From Limnanthes douglasii subsp. nivea (taxonomy: Eukaryota; Streptophyta; Magnoliopsida; Brassicales; Limnanthaceae), in assembly GCA_036936605.1 (NCBI GenBank), contig JAUPFV010000004.1, positions 142,644,973 to 142,708,972 of the forward strand: a stretch of DNA of 64,000 nucleotides. The letters run 5' to 3'. Position numbers and translations under genes: made by a program. The notes under the pieces were generated by a model, which saw only the letters and a list, made by a program, of their open reading frames with translations, was not told where the DNA came from and searched no databases. This document shows positions 1-11,200 of the stretch, piece after piece; the first letter of the stretch is position 1, and each line of letters begins with the position of its first letter.

Positions 1-1248
1 CTTTGGATGATGCTGAAAATATCTTCTTCAGTATGAGTATGCAAGAGTAAGTTGTTGTTTGTATCAATAATTATTTTTGGAATAGTTTTATATATATTAG
101 CATCCATCATATTAGTTTCATCAACATAATTAAGACGAGGATAAGTAGTTAGAATATCTTTGAAGTAAGATTCGACATATGAACTTATTATGTCTATATT
201 AGTAATCTAGACATTGTTTTCTTTGATACTAGAGATTTTATTTCTTCTTCTCTTTTTCTTGACATAATTGTGGTAGATCTTGGCATTTCTATCCACATTA
301 TTGATCCAATTGGAGTAGTATTTTACAAACCAATAAGCTTCTTCAATTGTAAGAGCCTTAAGGTAATCAACATTAGCCTTAACTAGATTAATTATGTCTT
401 CTATATTGTTGGTGTTCTGAAACTTAGCTTCATAGTCTTAACAGCTTTATAAACCTTATAAACCCTATTCTAAATCTGAAGAGCAACCTTAATCCTCTTG
501 ATCTTATTCCATAAAACAAATATAGGAAAACCACTCATATTCAAATTCCAATTAGTTTCCACAAAATTAGGGAATCCTTATCTAGAGTCCAAATATTCAA
601 AGACTTAAAACCATTATTAGATTTAATCATATATTTGGTTATATTAATGCAAAAAAGAGTGTGAACAAAGAAAGTCCTATCCATATGAATCATTTTGGTT
701 TAATAGAAATGATCAGACCATTCTTGATTATAATAGAGATGATCCAAACACTTCCATTTTCTTTCGTTAGACCAATTAAATTTAGTCCCAACATATCCCA
801 CATCCTCCAGAAAGTAGTCTTTAATAACATCATGAAATTCTTTATAACTTTTATGACAATAGGTAGAACAACTTAGCTAGTCATCAAAAGAACATATAGA
901 GTTAAAATCCCCTAACATCATCCTTTCTTTAGCAGTTGTAGAGATGTATCTCATGATATCTCAAAGCTCAATTCTATTAGCTCTCTGCACCTAGCATGCT
1001 AGAGAATTTTTTTTCAAGGTTTACATATTTTATTTCAACATAAATACACTTAATATGATCCAGAAGAATGTTAATAACTAGATCATCCTTCCAGAAAAGC
1101 CATAAATGTTCTCCTAGTGATTAAAGTTGATAAGGGGCTCTTGAATGATTAGAAATATAATATTCTCCTTGAAAATAATAGATTTCAGCATACTCAAAGA
1201 GGCTTTCTTGCGAATCCCTCGAATATTCCAATTAAGAACCTTTATCAT
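1..1248 (-). pseudogene. LINE-A ORF2: endonuclease region, start of pol
   Basis: The minus-strand start at 1248 reads MIKVLNWNIRGIRKKAS, the typical beginning of a LINE apurinic endonuclease (hallmark W-N-I-R-G). Further along, near 910, a catalytic-loop-like MLGDFNSI is visible, followed by remnants of the endonuclease-RT linker. In a LINE the endonuclease nicks target DNA to prime reverse transcription. Several frame changes and stops interrupt the reading, and the RT itself is outside the window. Family assignment is firm; exact exon-like boundaries are not. Confidence 0.75.
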
Positions 1249-1503
1249 ATTGTACTTTTGAGAGTAGATCTTTTGGGCTCTGTAAATTGCAGAGACTTGA
1301 AAACAAAGGAACCTTTCTTCATCATGTTTTAATTTCTTTTAGTCTTTTGGTAAGAAGATCTTGAAGCTTTTGTCTAGTTCTTTTCTCTTTAGGTTTGGTA
1401 TGGTTGGAAAGCTGCCTATATTGTCTTGATTTGGAGTGTAATTGCCTCATATAAGATTTTCATAATCCAGGGTTGGAGATAAATTTTAATCGAAGTCTAG
1501 AGA

Positions 1504-2743
1504 CTAGATAACATTTATTACCTCTTCTCTGCTAGTATCGCTATCATTCTGCTTTGAGGTAATATATTTTTCTTTAACATTTCCTTTGTTATGCATATTT
1601 TTAGAAATTATTTGGGATATGCTGTTTGCTGATTTAATATCTTTCTGGTCTTTGGAGAGAATGTTTGAAACTTTTCCTAACTTATCATTTTTTATCTTCT
1701 GCCTTAACTTGTAATCACCATTACCTTGATTGTTGGATTCTTTATGAAGTTTAGGCTTGAAAACTATTAACTTGACTTTAGGAAACTTAGTTTTAGGTTC
1801 TTTTGTATCTTGATTTACAAGCCTATTTTCTTTCTCCACTTCCTGGAATTTTGTTTGAGATTTCTTACAAATGTCATGCTTATATCCTAAGTGATGACAT
1901 AATTGATAGTATTAAGGGAGCTAGTTGTAACTTATCTCGAGCCATCATCCATCATTCTCACCAAATCCTACCCAAATCTAATGTTGTAACTTTTTTATTA
2001 GGTCCAGCTCAATCCACGCGTAGCATTCATTGTAAATTGCCATGTTTTTTTTTCTGGAACCCAATGCTTCAATAGCTGACAAATGGTACCAGCAATAGTA
2101 TGAATAATAGAGTTATTGTATAAAAATTCTGGGACATTAGCTATTCTGATCCACACTAGAGTAACAAGGCTTTCGATTTTTGGATTGAATGACAAGGTCC
2201 ACTTTAGGATTCTCATTGGAAAAATCTCCAACTGTTCATACGTTGGAGATTTTGATATGTCGAGCATCTTTTAGAGAGAATTTCAGCATGATATGTCGAG
2301 CATCCCAATTTGATACGTTGTATTCACCTGAATTTTTTTTAGCACTAAAAAATTGTATCAAAGTATGTCTTTTAGGAATACATTTGGAAAACTTTCCAAT
2401 TAGTGTGAATTTTGATGCAACCATTAACTCTTATTTATCTTGTTTTGAGAATTTGAGAGATATGTGATCACTTTCTTCATAAATTGCAGATGGAATGTAA
2501 GCATTGGGCTTGTATTTGAACAGATCTCCATATGACTTTAGTTCCTTTGATGAAGTAATACATTTTGAATGATCATTTTCCTAGACGTTTTATTTGTTGA
2601 ACTGCATCAAATTCTGATTCTTTAAATACTTTGTTTTGATTTCCAGCCATAAGATCTCTGTTTTGTTTACTTGGTTCAGATTCATGTCGATAAGTAATTG
2701 TGATTTTGCTTGGAGATGCTCTGTATGGTGATTCCTTCTCCAT
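1504..2743 (-). pseudogene. LINE-A ORF1: DUF4283 / zinc-knuckle RNA-binding protein
   Basis: An ATG at 2743 opens MEKESPYRASPSKIT. In 2424-2236 the frame reads LIGKFSKCIPKRHTLIQFF and WDARHIMLKF, the two blocks typical of plant LINE DUF4283 proteins. From 2267 to 1998 it continues LVTLVWIRIANVPEFLYN, also DUF4283. Near 1890-1850 lies a degenerate knuckle (C-H-H-L-G-Y-K-H-D-I-C). The last part, 1839-1504, is a basic lysine-rich tail. ORF1 proteins coat LINE RNA. Frameshifts between the blocks show it is not functional. Confidence 0.7.
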
Positions 2744-2870
2744 TAAGAATCTGGAAAGTAACCAGAGAATTTAATTAATTCAATCAAAGAAGAAGAACTG
2801 CTGCTTCAGAGTCTTGAAGCAATTCTTGAAGTTCTTGGAGCACTACCAACGTTGGTATATTAAATTTATG

Positions 2871-3640
2871 CATGTAGGATAATTTGGCTTGACTTAACAT
2901 ATATTACGACCATCACCTACAATCAAAATATAAACTACACATCTAATATTTTACAACTATTTGTACAAAATATTATAAAAAATTATGAAAATAGATTTTA
3001 ATTTATCAATACGAATTCCGACACAGTTGATCAAAATCAATTGTTGTTTTTTTCCAAAAATAAAAACTGATTTCGCCATAGTTGGTGAAAAATATTATTG
3101 TTTTCAAAATTTTATAACTAGTATTGATCAGTTGTATCCTAATCGGCTGTAATGATTTAAAAAACACTAATTCAGACCATGAATATCATAATCAACTGTG
3201 ATTGTTGAAAAAAAAAACTAGTTTCGACCAAAATGAATTGTTATATCAAACAATTTATTTTGATGAGTTGTGTCAAAATTTGTTAGTTTATAAAAACTAT
3301 TTTTTTCAACCATTTCAAAATTCGTAAAATCATATACTATAAATTTTAAACAATTCACGATACAGATAATCCAACGAAAACCAAATCCAGCCGTCTAAAT
3401 TCTTCGAACTATATATTAGAAATTTAATATAACTTAAATGCAATCTAAAACGTAATGAAACGCTACAAAGTTAAAGAATAGAACAAATCAAAATAAATTT
3501 GAATTATATTTAGAGGGAGTTCTACATCAAATATTTCAAAATTCTTCTTCCATGCAATATATTTTCAAAATTCCAATAAGTATATAAATTTTATTTATGA
3601 TATTAATAACAAACCCTTCCAATCAAAAAATATTTCTAAT
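2871..3640. other. AT-rich intergenic DNA, no gene seen
   Basis: No coding signal. Between about 3000 and 3310 short related phrases recur (A-runs followed by ACTGATTTCG-, ACTAATTCAG- and ACTAGTTTCG-like words), which could be a decayed tandem repeat with a period of roughly 60-70 bp. This is a weak visual impression only. Confidence 0.4.
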
Positions 3641-3658
3641 AATCTCATTATTTTAATA

Positions 3659-4120
3659 ATCACCACCGTCGATACGATCACCACTGCCGGCACCGTCATC
3701 ACTACCACCGCCGGCACCGCCATCATCGGTACGACCACTACCGCTGCCGACACCACCACCACCCCATCGACACGACCACCACCGCCGGCACGACCACCAC
3801 TACTGGCACCACCACCACCCGCCGACACAACCACCACCACCACCACTGCAGCCGACACGACCACCGCCACCGCCGGTACCACCATCACCATTGCCGCCGG
3901 CACGACCACCACTGTTGGCCCCACCACCACCACCACCGCCGACACCACCACCACCACCGTTGCCGAGACCACCGCCAACACCACCACCAGCACCACCACC
4001 ACCACCACAGTCGGCACCACCACCACCACCAGTACTACAACCACCGCTAGTACCACCACCGCCGCCGAAACCACCGACACTACCACCACAACCGACACCA
4101 CCAGCACCACCACTAGGACT
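3659..4120. repeat. GC-rich CAC/CCG triplet repeat tract
   Basis: About 460 bp made almost wholly of CAC/ACC triplets interspersed with GCCG, GACA and GGCA variants. It is sharply GC-rich in an otherwise AT-rich neighbourhood. Because the unit is a multiple of three, all frames stay open: the plus strand reads as proline-rich and the minus strand as valine-rich or glycine-rich. No start context, signal peptide or extensin-type SPPPP motif supports a real protein, so I call it a microsatellite-derived tract. Confidence 0.85.
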
Positions 4121-4139
4121 GTTATTTTTAGGTATTTTG

Positions 4140-4954
4140 GTTAACAAAAATAACTCATACTATTCATTTTCTATAAAAGAATGTTTTTCAATTGTTAAGA
4201 TTAACAAAAATAAATCTTGTTCTTTATTAAAAATACAAAAATTAATATGTTACTCATATCAGGAGTATCTGTAATAAGATTGTTACTCTATTAGGAATAA
4301 CAGTAACAGAGACTGTTACTCTATAAAAAAAAATAGTAATCTTTAATGAAGTTTCATCAAAGCAATTCAATTAAACCTAAAATGGACTTTACGGTATAAT
4401 AATAAAATAATAAGTGTGATTATAAAAAATCAAAATAATTTCAGCGAAAATGAACTTTATATTTTTTTGTTAAAAATGAGCGAAAAATTAAATTAGATAA
4501 ATATGTTTATTTTCGTTAAAAAATAACGCATAAAATGTTAGAATTTTGCATTTGATAAAAGAATTTCCGACACCATCTGAAACAATTTTCGTTATTAACC
4601 ATTATCAAAATAATATTATGTATAAATAATCTAGTGTTTTTTTAATAAATAATATTAGTAGATAGAAGTAATTTGAACTATAGCACTATGTAGTATTTAT
4701 GAAAGCAGTTACTATATTTTATGTGTCTGTTTTGCACAAATATGTTGCATTAATCGTTAATAAATTATGTCAGTCCCGTTTCCTTATCAACGTTACATGT
4801 CCAACATCATTTAATAAATACTAATAATCAAATTTGGATTGAGAATGTCTCTTTATATTCTACTATTTTGTACATAACCTTTTTTTGTGTTTGACATTAA
4901 AATTTGGTAAAGAATAGGCGACTTATATTTAGCAAAAATTTGTTTTTTAGTTCC

Positions 4955-4994
<40 letters not shown>

Positions 4995-5816
4995 TTGATC
5001 TGAGAGTGTGACGATAAAATATAGTTAGAATTGCGTACTCAAAAACTGCTTTTTCTTTTCAAATTTAATTTTAGTTGTGAGTGATAATAAGATTAATTTA
5101 AAAAGAAGTAGAAAAGAAAATGTTGGAGAAACGAAAAAACTTAGATATAAAATCGTCGGAATTTTAGATATAAAATGGTCAGAAAATGTTGAAGAAACGA
5201 AAAGAAGTTAGGTATAAAAAAGTGAGATAGTAAATGTAGTTTATAGAATAAATAAATATCTAGATACATTTATAAGAATTAACCAAACTAAAACCTACTA
5301 AACAATAATTTTTAATTATTCTATGTATCTTACCGAAAATAACCCGTGTATTTAATAAATGATATAAAAACTAAATCGTATTTTGATGGAAAGAGAGCAA
5401 CATCAAAATCAAAATAAAAAAAATCGAAGGATGTAAAAAAATATTAGATTGTAAAATTCTGAAATGAAAAAATAGTGTTCGAAATTTAACAAAAAAAAAC
5501 TTTGAATGGTTAATTTTATATTTGTAATCTATTAACTAGTTATCCTAAATATATAGGAGTTTCTAAATCTTTACTCATGTGGGCAACCCATTATATTTCA
5601 CCAATTCACTTACAAATAACCAAATGAATTACATTTATATATTCATATGTTAGTATACCTCGAGATGGATAAAATTCAACGAAATAATTGGCCATGACTA
5701 TATTATATAATCGGCTGCTTCGAGTGTAATAATATTAACATATGGCTTATATTTATTAGTGTGATAATTCTATATCAAATAGACTAAGATAAAAGAGTCA
5801 CTATGTTATATATATA
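4140..5816. other. AT-rich intergenic DNA, no gene seen
   Basis: Very AT-rich with no recognisable protein similarity in any frame. It contains an AT microsatellite at 4959-4990 and a short direct repetition of the phrase TTAGATATAAAA near 5140 and 5165. Otherwise featureless. Confidence 0.5.
4959..4990. repeat. (AT)n microsatellite
   Basis: Uninterrupted AT dinucleotide run of about 32 bp. Shorter (AT)n runs occur at 20903-20921, 27595-27616 and 41871-41889. Confidence 0.9.
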
Positions 5817-5825
5817 TATAAAACT

Positions 5826-6171
5826 GGTAAAAGACACTGTTAGTCTTCTATGTTTACCACTTGTATCAACATAGTTCATTTCGTTCATTTCTGTATAAAA
5901 CTTATCCCTTTCGTTTTAAAAATTTGTACGATTAGTCCCTCCATATATTATGGGAGACCAAAAGTGATACAAAACTTGGAATTTGGGGACCAAAAGTGAT
6001 ACAAAACTTAGAATTTAAGTGCCACGCGCCAGTTTTTAAATGGTTTAAATGTGCGGGGGCTATATTTACAAAGTTTTAAAACGAAAGGGATGAGTTTTAT
6101 GCAGAAGTGAATGAAATGGACTATGTTGATACAAGTGGTAAACATGGAGGACAAACAGTGTTTTTTACCCG
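5826..6171. mobile_element. Foldback MITE, probably Mutator-type, with 9-bp target duplication
   Basis: The left arm (5826-5925) and the reverse complement of the right arm (about 6070-6171) match over roughly 100 bp, starting GGTAAAAGACACTG and GGTAAAAAACACTG. No ORF lies inside. It is flanked by TATAAAACT (5817-5825) and TGTAAAACT (6172-6180), a 9-bp direct repeat with one mismatch, the size made by Mutator-like transposases. The class is inferred from the duplication length; the right end appears to carry one or two extra terminal bases (CG). Confidence 0.75.
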
Positions 6172-6340
6172 TGTAAAACTATTACAAGTGTTTCAAAGTG
6201 AAACACATTTTGATTTTCTCATCATGGTACAAAATCACTAAATATAAAAAAAACTCCAGCCTTCATCTTTTTATTCAAAAGACCCTAGCCACCGCTAGCC
6301 TCCGTTGGTTATTTCGCCACTGATTATAAGGAATATTATT

Positions 6341-6984
6341 GAATGAATCTATTTAGTGTACGTTGATCATATTATTTCTAGAGATAATTCAAATGAACAA
6401 GTGAAATTTAAAGAATATTTGAGTGACTGTTTTCATATGAATAACTCAGGAAAACTCAAGTATTTCATTAGAGTTAAGGTTGCCATGAGTGATGAGTGTA
6501 TATATTTCTATATTCGCAAAATATACTCTAGACATCATATATGAGACAAGTCTACTAGGATTTAAGCAAACATAACAAACCCAACAACTTGGGGTGTCAA
6601 AGTCACCCTCTATGAGTGACGACTCCAAGTACAGCCGATTAGTTTAGAGATTCATTTATCTAGCTTTTACCAGAAGGATATTTGTTTTTATAATGCATGT
6701 TCTATCTTAATTTTTAAAAGCACCAAAGGAGGATCAATGTAATATTGCATTGAGTGTCGTTCATTACTTGAAGGGGAGCCCAGTTCAGGGTCTTTTTCAA
6801 CGTGGATGTAATTTTTCTTTATCTTGTTGGTGTGATTCAAATTAAAGAGGTTATTCGGTTACTCATCATAATATGAGTGGATAGATTGTTTTCTTAGGCA
6901 CTTCCCCGATATCTTGGAAGACTAAGAAGCAAGTGAAGTTTCATTATCTGATGCTGAAGCAAAGTTTCAAACTATGGTAAGGTT
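6341..6984 (+). pseudogene. Copia pol relic (RT C-terminus and RNase H), split by an insertion
   Basis: Plus-strand translation shows YVDHIISRDNSNEQVKFKEY and GKLKYFIRVKVAMSDECIYF, the C-terminal palm of a Ty1/copia RT (normally YVDD). It is followed by LKGSPVQGLF and PISWKTKKQ of the copia RNase H. The reading breaks at 6984, where a younger copia element is inserted, and resumes at 10955. Many stops are present, so it is an old host for the insertion. Its own LTRs were not identified. Confidence 0.75.
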
Positions 6985-7122
6985 TGTTAAATAATGAACA
7001 AAAGAGAGAAAAAAGAACGACTAGGTTTTGTATTATTTAAAAAATGTTTGTTACATAATGTATAGGATCTTATTTATAGATATAATAAAGGGTTAACGGG
7101 CTTGGGCCTTGTATATTTAACA
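6985..7122 (-). repeat. 3' LTR of the short copia element
   Basis: 138 bp, bounded by TG...CA. It matches 10816-10954 throughout. It carries TATAAATAAGATCC on the minus strand, a plausible TATA-containing U3 segment. Confidence 0.9.
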
Positions 7123-7134
7123 CCCTCCCTCAGA
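7123..7134 (-). other. Polypurine tract of the short copia element
   Basis: On the minus strand GAGGGAGGG directly precedes the 3' LTR; this is the plus-strand primer site used in LTR retrotransposon replication. Confidence 0.7.
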
Positions 7135-7660
7135 CTCATAATGCAACCGTAATAAGCATTGAGAGTTTGTCACAAAGAAAACAAAACTGCGCTGTTGACC
7201 GAGCCTTCGTGAAAATATCAGCAACCTGTAAAGCTGATGGAATATATGGAAGCGAGATGGTGCAGATTTGAAGATGATGCCGAATGAAGTGACAATCTAT
7301 TTCAATGTGCTTCGTCCTCTCATTAAAAAACAGAATTCTTTGCTATCCTGCATGGCGCTTTTGTTATCACAATGTAAGAAAGTGGGTTTAGTAACATTAA
7401 CCCCTATATCTGCAAGAAGCCATTGTAACCAAACAATCTCACATGTGGTGACGGCCATAGCATGGTACTCCGCTTCAGTAGACGTTCTAGAGACAACATC
7501 TTGTTTCTTGCTTTTTTCCATAATATTAACGAATCTTCAAGGAAAATGCAAAAACTAGTAGTAGATTTTCGGTCATGAGGATCACTATCACAATCAGCAT
7601 CGCTATAGGCATGCAGTTCAAGTGAAGAGGTAGAGAGAAATAAGATGCTCTAGAACTGAA
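7135..7660 (-). pseudogene. Copia RNase H domain
   Basis: Minus-strand reading gives SDADCDSDPHDRKSTTSFC, then STEAEYHAMAVTTCEIVWLQ (glutamate in the EAEY box) and LHCDNKSAM. These are the three conserved blocks of copia RNase H, which removes the RNA strand during reverse transcription. The C-terminal block with VADIFTKA follows near 7195. A frame change lies around 7290. Recognition is strong despite the break. Confidence 0.75.
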
Positions 7661-8690
7661 TGCCACAAAGATATCTTAATATTCGAAGAACAACTCCCCA
7701 ATGGACGGATGTAGGAGAAGTAACAAACTGATTAAACACATGAACAACATAAGTTATATATGGCCGATTAACTGTAAGATAGACCAAGCTCCCTACAAGA
7801 GTTCGATATAGAGTTGGGTCTGACAAAGGAACACCATCAGTCAGAGAATACCGAGCATTAGTTTCAAGAGGGGTATCTACCGTCCAGTTATCCGAAAGTC
7901 GTGCTCGCTCGAATAAATCAGTTATATATTTTGTCTAAGAGAGAATATAACCTTTTGGAGAGTGGGCCACCTCAATACCTAAAAAATAATATAATAGCCC
8001 CAAGTCTTTTATCGCAAAATGCTGAGCCAAATCATGTTTTAATGCCTCAATGCCATCAATATCATCACCTGTAATGATCATATCATCTACATATAGGGAT
8101 AAAATAATTTGTGGTGCACTTGTACATCTGATAAACAAGGCCGAATCATGATTACTTGCAAGGAAACCAAGTAAAGTAATAACTTTAGAGAATTTTTCAA
8201 ACCAAGCACGCGGAGCTTGTTTAAGACCATATAAAGCTTTTCTAAGTCGAAAAACTTCACGTGGTTAGTGAGCTACACCTGAAAAAGGAGTCATGTAAAC
8301 CTCCTCATGAAGATCACCATCCAAAAAATGCATTTTGACATCTAGTTGGAAGATCTTCCACTGACGAACGGATGAAACCGCAATAAGAGTACGAACTGTC
8401 GTCATTTTTTCCAATTGGGCAAATATCTCATCATAATCCATACCATACTTCTGTGAATACCCTTTTGCTACATGACGAGCCTTATATCTTTCAATAGACC
8501 CATCAGACTTTGTTTTAATTTTAATAACCCATCGAGATCCAATTATGTGCTTACCGAATGGAGGTTTAACTATATCCCATGTATGAGTCTGATAAAGAGT
8601 GGTAAGTTCTTCGACTATTGCATTTTTCCAATGAGGATGAGAGACAACTTATTTAAACGACTGAGGTTTATATAAATTATGTATATTTGC
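7661..8690 (-). pseudogene. Copia reverse transcriptase domain
   Basis: The minus strand reads ALYGLKQAPRAWFEKF near 8230 and LSLYVDDMIITGDDIDG near 8090, with the intact YVDD catalytic motif, then LLYYFLGIEVAHSPKGYILS. These are standard copia RT landmarks. Stops (for example near 7935 and 8267) and short indels interrupt the frame. The tail up to about 7680 reads LYRTLVGSLVYL, the RT to RNase H linker. Confidence 0.8.
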
Positions 8691-9009
8691 TATGAAAGAG
8701 GGGAAAGGAGCTGAGTAAGAAGAGTACACAAAATCTGGTAGTTTGGTAGACGTAAGAGGTCACACGATCAATTAATGTGAATATGATTATAAGTTAAGTA
8801 TAACTGAAAATCGTAAGAGGCAACATTAAAGTTATAAAGGCCTTAAGATATGATTATAGTTATAAGCCAAACCTAGCTAATTAAACCATAATAGAGCACA
8901 CACAAAAATCAAAGCAAATTATTCTAGGTTAAGCCAAACTGAAAAAGTGTAAGAGGAAACACTAAGTTATAAATGAATGGTGCAAGGATATAGTGACGGG
9001 TATGTTAAT

Positions 9010-9440
9010 GAGAATATCGTTTATGCTGAGGGGTGTCAGTGCAAGAAGACTGATGCATAGTACCATCATATGCAAGTAACTGAGTAAAATCATTAGATGT
9101 ATATTCACTCCCTAAGTCATACCTGAAGAATTTTATTACAGAAGAATGTTAAGTATGAACAAATGCCCAAAATTCTCTATAAATTCCAAGAAAATCTGAT
9201 CTCCCTTTCATAAGGTAAACCCAAGTATATCGAGTATAATCATCGATGAAAGAAACATAGTAGGATGTACCACATTTTGTGGAGATATGAGATGGACCCG
9301 GAGCAATATAAGAAGTGACGCTATCATTAAACGGAAATGCCAAAAATTTGCAAGTTTACAACCACTACAATCCGAGATATTACAAGTTTTAGCTGTCCTA
9401 AAGCACCTGTAGAGACTAAAAATATTAAAGGCGATGCAGA
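9010..9440 (-). pseudogene. Copia integrase core
   Basis: Minus-strand translation contains YYVSFIDDYTRYTWVYLMK, the first catalytic-aspartate block of Ty1/copia integrase, followed by a degenerate continuation to about 9010. The upstream part is separated by a frameshift near 9340. Integrase inserts the cDNA into the genome. The region between about 8700 and 9010 is heavily decayed. Confidence 0.7.
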
Positions 9441-9925
9441 TATATGTCCAAGACGAGAATTCCAAAGTGAAAACTCAGACAATGAAGGATTCAAACGAAA
9501 CGAAGACAAATCAACACCAGAGGAAGCAATATCAGTCAAGTATGTTTTTCCACTCTCAACACCATAGACATCCATATCTGTTACTTCACGTTTATCTAAA
9601 ACATAGAGTCCCCCTATTTTACGACTTGTCTCAATCATTCTATGAGTCTGTTGATTTTGTATAGCACAAACAAAATCAAAAAACAAGACACGATATCCAG
9701 ATTTAAACAATTGACTAACCGAAACAAGATTCAAAGCAAGGGTGAAACATGAGACAACACAACAAATAGAGCTAATACCTCTACTGACATTGGTGTAGCA
9801 CTATCAGACAAAACAGATATGGGTGAAACATGAGACAACACAACAAAGTTCGACATGTGAGGTGACATATGATGAGACACACCCGAATCCAAAATCCACA
9901 ATGATGAATCAATACCTGAAGTGGA
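9441..9925 (-). pseudogene. Copia protease and gag-pre-integrase domain
   Basis: Near 9900 the minus strand reads SSLWILDSGVSHHMSP with the aspartic-protease DSG motif. From 9734 it reads MNLVSVSQLFKSGYRVLFF and then LWNSRLGHIS, the gag-pre-integrase domain with its H of the zinc motif. The order protease then integrase then RT confirms a Ty1/copia element. Confidence 0.75.
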
Positions 9926-10078
9926 ATACGATTACATATCTAAATGGTATGCAGATGTAGACATAACAAAGTTCTTCTTATTCAGTTTGTTACTAGTAGA
10001 CTGTAGAAAATCATATTTTCCTATCATATTCGCAATAAGATCCACAATCTCTAATCGAACAAAAATAAAACAATCACC

Positions 10079-10346
10079 AAATCCAAATCGGAAACCCGAA
10101 ATCCAAAATCAAATTAAACCCGAAATCCAAAATCAAACCAAACCCAAAATCCAAAATCAAACCAAGTCGAAATTCAAAATCTCAGTGGTCAAGCAAAATC
10201 TAATGGAATACTCAATTAAATCTAAATCCAAATAACTAAATATCAAACTAAATTCAATTTCCAATATCCAATATCCAATACCCAATTTCCAATTTCCAAT
10301 TTCCACTTTCCAATTTCCAATTTCCAATTTCAAATTTCCAATTTCT
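10079..10346. repeat. Two low-complexity tandem tracts where copia gag should be
   Basis: 10079-10180 repeats units such as AAATCCAAAATCAAACC. 10252-10346 repeats the 7-mer AATTTCC about a dozen times with small changes. Together they occupy the space between PBS and protease in which gag is expected. On the minus strand the 7-mer reads as EIGNWKL-like heptapeptides, a by-product of the repeat. Confidence 0.85.
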
Positions 10347-10802
10347 AATTTCAATCAAAACCAAAATCAAATTAAATTCACGATTTTACCATAAAACTAC
10401 TACATTGTTCAAGTAGATATTTCTCCCGACCCGTAGCACCGAATCATAATCCAACCGTTTAGATTGAAGGATTGGATGTCCCGAATATGATCTCTGATAT
10501 TCAGAAAAAATGAACACCATTTGCCTTTCGATCGGAACGTTTGATTGGGACTTCACACAACATATCCGAAAACCAAAAACTGTATATATTGTGCCAAAAA
10601 GAAAATCAAAATTTCCAACACAAATCCAATCGAAAAACAATCTAATAAATTAGAAACCACACAATATCAGATCCAAAATCCAATAATTAATACATTCATG
10701 TCAATACTTATCTTCTCTATCCGATTTGTGACCGATCGACTTCCTTGCTGGTAGATCTACGAGATAGGGGGATCGTTGCGCTTCTCCGATCAGATTACTC
10801 CA

Positions 10803-10815
10803 GGCTCTTATACCA
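10803..10815 (-). other. Primer binding site, initiator-Met tRNA type
   Basis: On the minus strand TGGTATAAGAGCC directly follows the 5' LTR. It matches the usual copia site TGGTATCAGAGC with one change. Confidence 0.85.
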
Positions 10816-10954
10816 TGTTAAATAATGAACAAAAAAGAGAAAATAGAACGGCTAGAATTTTGTATTATTTAGAAAGTGTTTGTTACATAGTGCATAGGAT
10901 CTTATTTATAGATATAATAAAGGGTTAACGGGCTTGGACCTTATATATTTAACA
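10816..10954 (-). repeat. 5' LTR of the short copia element
   Basis: 139 bp, TG...CA bounded, partner of 6985-7122. Confidence 0.9.
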
Positions 10955-11200
10955 GGTTAACTTGTGCATTGAAATGGTTGTGGGGCTGGTATTTACTCAC
11001 CGTTGCATTTGTCACACAATTTAGTGTTTCATGAGCGTACAAAACACGTTGACGTGGATTGTTATTTATTCGGGTTGTCTAGATGACATCATTCACGTGT
11101 CTCATGTTTCTACTCTTAGCATACAACAATATGAGTTTTCACTTGACAAATTTGACATTTGTAATCTTTATGCTTCAACTTAAAAAGCACCTTAGCGTAC
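10955..11200 (+). pseudogene. Continuation of the split copia RNase H
   Basis: After the inserted element the plus strand resumes with FHERTKHVDVDCY, the C-terminal copia RNase H block (normally ERTKHIEVDCHF). It joins directly to the sequence ending at 6984, so the two segments were one domain before the insertion. Confidence 0.7.

Larger units (their letters stand above)
1..2800 (-). mobile_element. LINE-A, 5' half of a plant non-LTR retrotransposon, cut by the window edge
   Basis: On the minus strand an ORF1 with a DUF4283-like domain and degenerate zinc knuckle is followed by an ORF2 that begins with an APE-type endonuclease. This is the order of plant L1-type LINEs. The reverse transcriptase and 3' end would lie to the left of position 1. 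Both ORFs carry many stops and frameshifts, so the copy is dead. No target-site duplication can be assessed because one end is missing. LINE-B (21-27 kb) has the same organisation and orientation. Confidence 0.8.
6985..10954 (-). mobile_element. Short copia LTR retrotransposon with complete ends but no recognisable gag
   Basis: Two LTRs (6985-7122 and 10816-10954), each TGTTAAAT...ATTTAACA, enclose protease, integrase, RT and RNase H remnants on the minus strand. The flanks share GGTT (6981-6984 and 10955-10958), a 4-bp match consistent with a short target duplication. A PBS (10803-10815) and a polypurine tract (7123-7134) fix the orientation as minus. At 3.97 kb it is shorter than typical copia elements, largely because the gag region is replaced by low-complexity DNA. 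The LTRs differ at about a dozen positions by eye, so the insertion is not recent. Confidence 0.9.

Noticed and set aside
3595..4147. Long valine-rich, glycine-rich and proline-rich frames on both strands
   Set aside because: They are produced by the CAC/CCG triplet repeat, which keeps every frame open. No motif or start context supports a protein.
10079..10346. CRISPR-like array
   Set aside because: Units are contiguous low-complexity repeats without unique spacers, inside a plant retrotransposon.
10157..10354. Heptapeptide-repeat protein (EIGNWKL-like)
   Set aside because: By-product of the AATTTCC tandem repeat; no start or flanking domain.
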